Below, piece after piece: positions 58,481 to 64,000 of a stretch of DNA of 64,000 bases (position 1 is its first letter; every line of letters begins with the position of its first letter). The translations under genes were made by a program, and so were the position numbers. Source of the stretch: Glandiceps talaboti (Eukaryota; Hemichordata; Enteropneusta; Spengelidae); assembly GCF_964340395.1 (NCBI RefSeq), contig NC_135555.1, positions 20,095,947-20,159,946 of the forward strand, read 5' to 3'. The notes beneath the pieces are model-generated. The model was not told the origin of the DNA. It did not search any database and worked only from the letters and a program-made list of their open reading frames with translations.

Positions 58481-59760
58481 TGAATGATATATATATGAAT
58501 GATATATTGTTTAGAAAGATTGGATAGCCAGGTAGTCACAATTTTTAATCTGAATATCAATGAATAGCAGTGCTAAAATTTATAATTCCCTTTGTAAGAC
58601 AATGAACAACTTCAAAATAAGTCACAGTGAACATATGATTGAATAAAAACTTTGAGAAATCCTAAACTTGTAACCACTTGTTTCATCTTGTAAAATTGTT
58701 AGTACACTTCTGTGTTTATCATTCCCTCTTCAAATTCATGACATTTTGAAGAAAAAAAATCCCTGACTTTAAAAAGTACCAAATGTGAACGAAAAACTTA
58801 CAAATAATAGTCAAACAAACTTTAAAATAATTTATTTTTTATTAATTAACCGTTACTGATTTGGTCCTGCTATATCAAATGACAGCATAGTTACGTACCG
58901 TAAACTTGCAATGATACGGAAAGCTGACATTAGGTGTCCTTGAAACTCAGAACTTGATACTTTAACTAAAACTATCAACAAAGTCAAAGTTGGGATGCTC
59001 TGTAAATATTACATTATTTTTTTTCTGATTTGCACAACAAGTTCGTTCTTCATGTCTGACCGGGCGCACATGCATCGGCCGTCTATAGTGGCCATGCCAG
59101 TGATTACGAATTGATTCAGTGCCCAACATTCACATGTGTCACTAGCACTGTCAACATCATGCAACACGATCCCCTAACACAGCTTTTTCGGAATCAAAAT
59201 ACACATGTACTCATTTAATTTAACCCATCAACAAATGAAAATCACAACCTGTCCCATAAATTTGGTTCACGAAGACTTCTGAGCTGTGGCATGGCAGATA
59301 GATGTTCCGGTAGCAAGTTCAGTGTTTCGCACACGTCAGTGATTAGGTCAGAGGTCACGACAGTGACAGTAGACAAAACATGTGACGAGAGACGTCCATT
59401 TCGACGTCTCATCTAATCCCTCTAATGTTTTAATTTGTAGATTAAGTTTATCAAAGTTGATCTTTTTGTGGCATTTTTTATGTTAACAATAGAACTGCGC
59501 GTTGTCACTGTATCTTATATGATGTCAACAAAACTTTCCCTTACGCAGTCAGTATACTTCTTGTGGGATTCACGTCGAGTCAGAGCCTGGCCTGGTCCGG
59601 CCGTGGACTTAGATAATTTTGATGTCTGCCGTAAAATGAATGCGCCAAAGCGACGCAAGGTGGGAAAATTATTGCAGCTTCATTTGTAATTTTAGGGGGC
59701 CAATGTCGCAAGTTCGTGGCCTCGGCAGAACTGGCCTAAGACGCCATGGGGAACCTTACA
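57003..59760. mobile_element. 2.6 kb interspersed repeat, copy 2 (inverted to copy 1)
   Basis: Reverse complement of most of 7510-9977. It includes the same landmarks: CATCGACGGCTGAAGCCGTT in copy 1 pairs with a worn form near 57833, and the ACACATGTACTCATTTAATT segment recurs. It carries its own insertion at 58235-58490 and is cut at 59760 by the Ngaro-type element, so its other end should lie beyond the window. Confidence 0.75.
58235..58490. mobile_element. Second, 5'-shortened relative of the hammerhead insertion
   Basis: (AT)n, an 82-bp body (58311-58392) and (AT)n again. From ACGCTCTGCCACTGCGGTAT through GATACTCACCGAG the body matches the minus strand of 24105-24165. The ribozyme core is missing. 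Copy 1 of the surrounding repeat (8740-8780) has no such insert. Confidence 0.65.
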
Positions 59761-59847
59761 AGTTTTGTCTACACTCTCATTCCAAAACACTCAAGTTCAT
59801 ACACATGACCAAAAATATAGGAGGACGCCTGTATGTTTTATTCTGGA
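59761..59847 (-). repeat. Split direct repeat B2 (87 bp)
   Basis: Identical to 60494-60580 over all 87 bases. Forms the outer 3' end of the element, directly against the interrupted host repeat. Confidence 0.9.
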
Positions 59848-60493
59848 CTAGGAAACAAGCTACAGATTCTTGACAAATCAAGAAAACAATGAGACAAATC
59901 ATTCCTCACTAAATCGACACACTTCGCCCTAAAAAACCAGAGCAGAAAAACCCCATGCAATTGTAGTGTTCTTTGAGGAGAAAAATCTCTGGAAAAAGCG
60001 TAAGTGTTCAATTTGATTATTCCGCTAATATCACATGTATATACACACTTTACCAGTAAGGTACCCAAAAATATAGTTAGCCCATTTACAAAGGCAAACA
60101 GACTTTGGAAAACTATTAAAGAATTCTCCTGCAAAACAGAAAAAACAAACATGTAAAACACAATCCGAGTAACTTTTGGGTGGGGTGGGGGGGGGGGGGT
60201 GAGTTAAGGTTACGGCCCTAGTCCGCAAACATGCAAGCCTGGAATGGTTCTGCCTCATGCAGCAACTCCAGGTCATACATGGCTTCAACAGCCTTGTCCA
60301 ATCACGCCACTACACTTGGAACTTCTGACCAATCGTTGGTCCTAAAATTCCCGCAATACCATTGACGTCACGTTACCCGTGACTCCTTCATTCTGATACA
60401 TTTCCCGCCTCACCTAGACTACAACAATTGCTACATTTCTCGATCCGACACAACAATATTTTCACGCTTTACTACGAACCGCTAGAAAATATT
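59848..60493 (-). repeat. Presumed A2 segment
   Basis: Sequence between B1 and B2. By the Ngaro model it should repeat A1 at the element's 5' end, outside the window. Non-coding, with a G-run at 60183-60200. Confidence 0.6.
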
Positions 60494-60580
60494 AGTTTTG
60501 TCTACACTCTCATTCCAAAACACTCAAGTTCATACACATGACCAAAAATATAGGAGGACGCCTGTATGTTTTATTCTGGA
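60494..60580 (-). repeat. Split direct repeat B1 (87 bp)
   Basis: Lies 36 bp past the recombinase stop codon. Exact copy of B2. Confidence 0.9.
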
Positions 60581-60616
60581 ACTCACCAAAGTATAGATGT
60601 GGGTCAGTGTCTAAAT

Positions 60617-61635
60617 CTATAATCCCAAATTTTGTGTTACAACTAATCTGTCCTTCAGACTATCTTCCACGTATCTATCCTTACAACTTTCGGATCGCCA
60701 CCTACCATGTTTTTTAAAACACCGATCCTTAACTCCAGATGTGGCTGCTTTTGTTGCTCCCCCTGCTCTGAACGAATGAACAGTAAGGTGTGAGGAATTA
60801 GAAACAAATTCGGCCAACCTTGACCTAACTATTTCATTAGCCCTGGTATAGCTTAATGATTTATTTGAATTAATCAACTTGACGGTCTTTCCTGACCTCA
60901 CAACTGGTTTGATTAAAAAATCATGACTATTCAGATCAATACTACCTGCTGAAATGTACCTCTCTAAATTTGTTACTGGACATGACAGCTTTCCTGTACG
61001 AGCAATTACAACAGTGTCCCCTTGTCTGTACTGATCAGTTTTACTCCCCCTTATTTTTAGAACTAAGTGGGACTCTAAGAAAGATACATCACTACATGTT
61101 AAATTTGCCATTTCATCATATCTTAGAAAACCAGAAAACAGCAGTAAGCACATCGCAACGTCACGTCTTACCAATAAATCTGAAGATGCTACAAATTTCT
61201 TAGACAAATGTAACAAAGCATCAACTGAAACTGCTTCTCTATGCGTAACAGGTTTCGATAATAATCTCTTTGCTGATTCTAAAACACTCTTAACAATAGG
61301 ATTTTCTGTAGGGTTTATCTGACTAACACTTGAAAAACTATGTAGCCATTTAAGTGCATAGTAAACATTCATGATAACTGCTGCTGACTTTTTTGAATCC
61401 ATTAAGCTCATAAAAAACAAAGTCAAGTCTAAAGGACTTGCTGGAAAAACAGTCAATTTGAAAACTTTTGCAAAGTCAATCCAATGTCGAATATAAGAAA
61501 CATAGTTCAAAACAGTTCCTGGTGCTTTGGAACGCAGGATAACATCTGGTAACACATCTAAATACTTCTGTAATTCGGGATGAACTGCTGCCGAGCGAGT
61601 TTCTTCACCCAAAAGGTTGGACCATAAATTCAGTT
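60617..61635 (-). CDS. Tyrosine recombinase of the retroelement
   Basis: The frame has no ATG near its start, but opens right at a strong acceptor (TTTTCTATTACAG, exon from 61635) with LNLWSNLLGEETRS, so it is probably reached by splicing from an upstream donor. It contains an N-terminal SAM-like core-binding region (APGTVLNYVSYIRHWIDF), box I arginine (FSGFLRYDEMANL), HSFR (H-x-x-R box II), then KKHGRWRSE and the nucleophile tyrosine in CKDRYVED. All catalytic positions I can identify (R, H-x-x-R, H, Y) are present. In this class the recombinase inserts circular double-stranded element DNA instead of a DDE integrase. Confidence 0.85.
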
Positions 61636-61698
61636 CTGTAATAGAAAATATATAGCAAAAACACTATAAGAAAAAACATGGTGAGTTTCCAAAAATCT

Positions 61699-63963
61699 TT
61701 ATTTGGTAAAATCCAACTTTAGGGCCAACATTCTAAATGGTAGCAAACCTGCTGTAAAAAGGGACTGTTTAAACTTGCCCTGTAAGGCAATACCTGGCAT
61801 ATGTGGTAGACGCTTAGACTCAGACACAAAACTGTCAAAGCAATTGCCATCGGGGCAAAGCATTGGCCAATAACATGACCCTTTCCACTCTGGAACAATA
61901 AGCACCCCCTGTGCCCTGCACAAGTGCATGTGGGATATTACCCTAGTAACCATACATGGTGGAGGTACAACCCAGTTGTTCTCACCTCCCCAATCAACAG
62001 AAAACGCATCTACCGCCTCTGTTCCTGGATTCCAGTATCTGGAATTAAATCTAGTACATTTGGTATTGTAAAAAGTAGCAAATCTGTCAATTGTGAATGG
62101 ACCCCACAAAGCATTCACATCACTAAAAATCAGAGGGCTAATGCTCCAGTCATCTTTGTCTACAATTTTACTTATATAATCAGCTAGCTCGTTTTCTGTT
62201 CTTGGTATCCACACCAAGTTTAGTGTAACCCTGTTTCTAACAATGTATTCATTTATTCGTAATGCTATGTACTGTAAGTCTGCTTTCATACTTCCGTTAT
62301 TAATTATTTTAACAATATTTTGATTGTCTGTGTACCAGGTTACTGATTTGTGTTTCAGCTTATCAGAAAAACTCAACAGTGTATTCTCCACTGCTTTGGC
62401 CTCACGCCAAGTTGAACTCATAGTAGCCTCACCTTGAGACCAATTGCCATGTGCAATTAAAACCTCACCCCTCAGCGATGTAATGCCACCATAGGCCACT
62501 TGAGATGCATCAGAGTAAATTACTGTATCACCATTGGTGGTCAATTTGTCACTCGACATTGACCAGTTCCTTGAATTCAGCTCGCAAATATTATTTAGCC
62601 AGAATTCTAAATCTAACACCAACTCATGTGGGATGTCCACAATGTCGCTCCATGACTTTCTGGTTTCTATTATGTAATATAAATACCTTGATCGCAGTTT
62701 ACATAGTGAGCCTATAACTGCATGCATAGATACTATTAAGCCTGCTACCTTGGCTAATATAATAACTGGTATTTTACATGCCTTTTCATGTAAACGCAAA
62801 ACAAGTGCAATTACTGCCTTAAGTTTTACCACTCTATCCCCACTAACTGAGAAGGAGTTGTTTGTAAGATCTATATCATATCCAAGCCAGGAAATTTGTG
62901 GGGTGGGTTTCCACACACACTTCTCCTCACTCAAAAGAAAACCTGCCTTCTCCAACACGTCTTTGACATGTAAAGACTCACTGGTGGCAACTTGTTGGGT
63001 AGGTGCACCCCCTAAACCATCATCAAAATACATCAAAGATCTGACACCCACTTCTCTACATGATGTAACAAGTGGCCGCAACAGTTTGGTAAATACGTAC
63101 GGTGCAGAAGCCAGACCAAAAGGTAAAACATTAAACACAAAGTAGGATGCCTCACCGTCCCCTTTAAAAATCCAAGCAAACCCAAGGTAGGTTCTATGCA
63201 CAGGAAAAATCTCTACATGGTGATATGCGGACTTGATGTCAAATTTGTACAGAAATTTAGCGTTGCCTAGCAACTCCCTTGCCACAAAGATATCATCAAT
63301 TTTGAATTTATGCTTATACAAAAATTGATTTACATACCTTAAGTCAAGAATCAACCTTAACTTACCAGAATTATTACTTACAGTGAGCGGATTTACCACT
63401 TTTGGTTTAGAAACACACTGCGTAATACACCCCTTCTTGAGTAAACAAGAAATTTCTGTCTCTACAAAGCTAGAATGATTGACAGCTGTACGATTATTTT
63501 TAGCAAAACTATTACCAGGCTCAAAATAAAACGGCAATTTGTATCCCTCGCTAATCACTCCAAGAATAAATTTAGATGAGGAAAATGACTTCCAAAAATT
63601 AACCGATTTCGCTAACCGGGCTCTGGGAGACATACGAACTGTGACAAATTCATCTCTAAAATTAATATCAACTTTGTCGCCTAGGTGCTTGCTAGAATTA
63701 AATACATTTATCATTTCTGAGCGAGGAGCCAAATGAGATACGCTAGGAACTCTACCATTTTCAACAAGAATATTAAAAATACTTAACTGTCCGATACTGG
63801 TCTGCAATGAACTTCCCGCCGTCAGTTGTTGCAACATCGGGCAGTCGGCCCGCCAATGCCCGGCCTTTCCGCACACGTGACATACGTCCCGGGACTTGTC
63901 ACGAGTCGTTCGTCTCCCTCCTTGCTGCCACTGGCCATGGCCGCCCTGACTGTTATACGACAT
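61699..63963 (-). CDS. Zinc knuckle, reverse transcriptase and RNase H (pol)
   Basis: 754 codons from the ATG at 63963, but the frame stays open upstream to the window edge, so it may start earlier or be fused to gag. Residues 28-41 form a C-x2-C-x4-H-x4-C knuckle (CHVCGKAGHWRADC). RT motifs: RLILDLRYVNQFL, FDIKSAYHHVEIF, LPFGLASAPYVFTK, active site YFDD (in place of the common YMDD) and LGYDIDL. RNase H follows with its acidic residues in VIYSDASQVA, WREAKAVEN and WYTDNQNIV. A C-terminal region (FTIDRFATFYNTKC, VPPPCMVTRVI, LIVPEWKGSCYWP) is the one usual in DIRS/Ngaro polyproteins. Ends 64 bp before the recombinase exon. Confidence 0.9.
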   Translation of the reverse strand: MSYNSQGGHGQWQQGGRRTTRDKSRDVCHVCGKAGHWRADCPMLQQLTAGSSLQTSIGQLSIFNILVENGRVPSVSHLAPRSEMINVFNSSKHLGDKVDINFRDEFVTVRMSPRARLAKSVNFWKSFSSSKFILGVISEGYKLPFYFEPGNSFAKNNRTAVNHSSFVETEISCLLKKGCITQCVSKPKVVNPLTVSNNSGKLRLILDLRYVNQFLYKHKFKIDDIFVARELLGNAKFLYKFDIKSAYHHVEIFPVHRTYLGFAWIFKGDGEASYFVFNVLPFGLASAPYVFTKLLRPLVTSCREVGVRSLMYFDDGLGGAPTQQVATSESLHVKDVLEKAGFLLSEEKCVWKPTPQISWLGYDIDLTNNSFSVSGDRVVKLKAVIALVLRLHEKACKIPVIILAKVAGLIVSMHAVIGSLCKLRSRYLYYIIETRKSWSDIVDIPHELVLDLEFWLNNICELNSRNWSMSSDKLTTNGDTVIYSDASQVAYGGITSLRGEVLIAHGNWSQGEATMSSTWREAKAVENTLLSFSDKLKHKSVTWYTDNQNIVKIINNGSMKADLQYIALRINEYIVRNRVTLNLVWIPRTENELADYISKIVDKDDWSISPLIFSDVNALWGPFTIDRFATFYNTKCTRFNSRYWNPGTEAVDAFSVDWGGENNWVVPPPCMVTRVISHMHLCRAQGVLIVPEWKGSCYWPMLCPDGNCFDSFVSESKRLPHMPGIALQGKFKQSLFTAGLLPFRMLALKLDFTK

Positions 63964-64000
63964 GGCACCAGCATTTAGCAGTTGATGAGTCGAAGGACCC

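Larger units (their letters stand above)
59761..64000 (-). mobile_element. Ngaro-type tyrosine-recombinase retroelement (3' part)
   Basis: In element orientation: zinc knuckle, RT and RNase H, tyrosine recombinase, then repeat B1, a 646-bp A2 and B2. The order RT-RH-YR and the B1-A2-B2 arrangement are the known split-direct-repeat layout of Ngaro/PAT elements; the matching A1 and gag should lie just beyond 64000. B1 and B2 are identical over 87 bp and both long frames are open, so the insertion looks young and possibly active. It sits inside a copy of the 2.6 kb repeat. No target duplication is expected for this class. Confidence 0.85.

Noticed and set aside
59468-59873. Frames of 73-77 codons near the Ngaro border
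   Set aside because: They lie in the 2.6 kb repeat and cross the junction into the B2 repeat; not conserved in copy 1.

Overview
This is animal (metazoan, non-vertebrate) nuclear DNA. Genes have introns with GT/AG borders, the sequence is AT-rich, (CATA)n, (AT)n and (TC)n microsatellites are everywhere, and mobile elements dominate: a tyrosine-recombinase retroelement, two non-LTR retrotransposons, tRNA-derived SINEs, a P-like transposase relic, Tc1, Harbinger-like and Mutator-like pieces. I cannot name the species; a marine invertebrate would fit.

The only host genes I recognise are copies of one 12-TM SLC16 (monocarboxylate-transporter-like) gene. Copy A (2704-15562, minus) and copy C (48815-54459, minus) rebuild as complete four-exon genes of 523 and 497 aa, every intron in phase 1. 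Copy B (24514-39903, plus) is the inverted partner of copy A and is decaying at both ends. A worn piece of exon 2 of a fourth copy lies at bases 1-51. A and B lie on the arms of a large inverted duplication (about 2430-18050 and 23195-40340) around a 5.1 kb spacer. Because the arms are recognisably the same DNA, each is an empty-site control for insertions in the other.

Region by region. 0-2.4 kb: relic exon, a Harbinger-type MITE with TTA target duplication, a Tc1 fragment. 2.4-18 kb: copy A; its 9.9 kb intron 2 holds a SINE, a repeat block with a 113-bp tandem array, a 2.6 kb repeat and a broken CXC-domain gene. 18-23 kb (spacer): a minisatellite, a broken SGNH-hydrolase fragment, a foldback element with 9-bp target duplications, a SINE. 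23-40 kb: copy B; near its 5' end is an insertion carrying a hammerhead-ribozyme-like sequence that arm 1 lacks, and intron 2 holds a decayed PIF1-helicase/SAP-like/PHD gene (minus) interleaved with a decayed P-like transposase (plus). 41-48 kb: a Rex1-like LINE split by a 1956-bp TIR element, then a larger 5'-truncated LINE. 48.8-54.5 kb: copy C. 55-59.8 kb: a second, inverted copy of the 2.6 kb repeat. 59.76-64 kb: the 3' part of a Ngaro-type retroelement (RT/RNase H, then a probably spliced tyrosine recombinase, then B1-A2-B2 repeats), whose 5' end is outside the window.

Candidates most worth following are the hammerhead-bearing insertion, the helicase-SAP-PHD/P-transposase composite, and the inverted transporter duplication. 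All alignments were made by eye; no searches were run.
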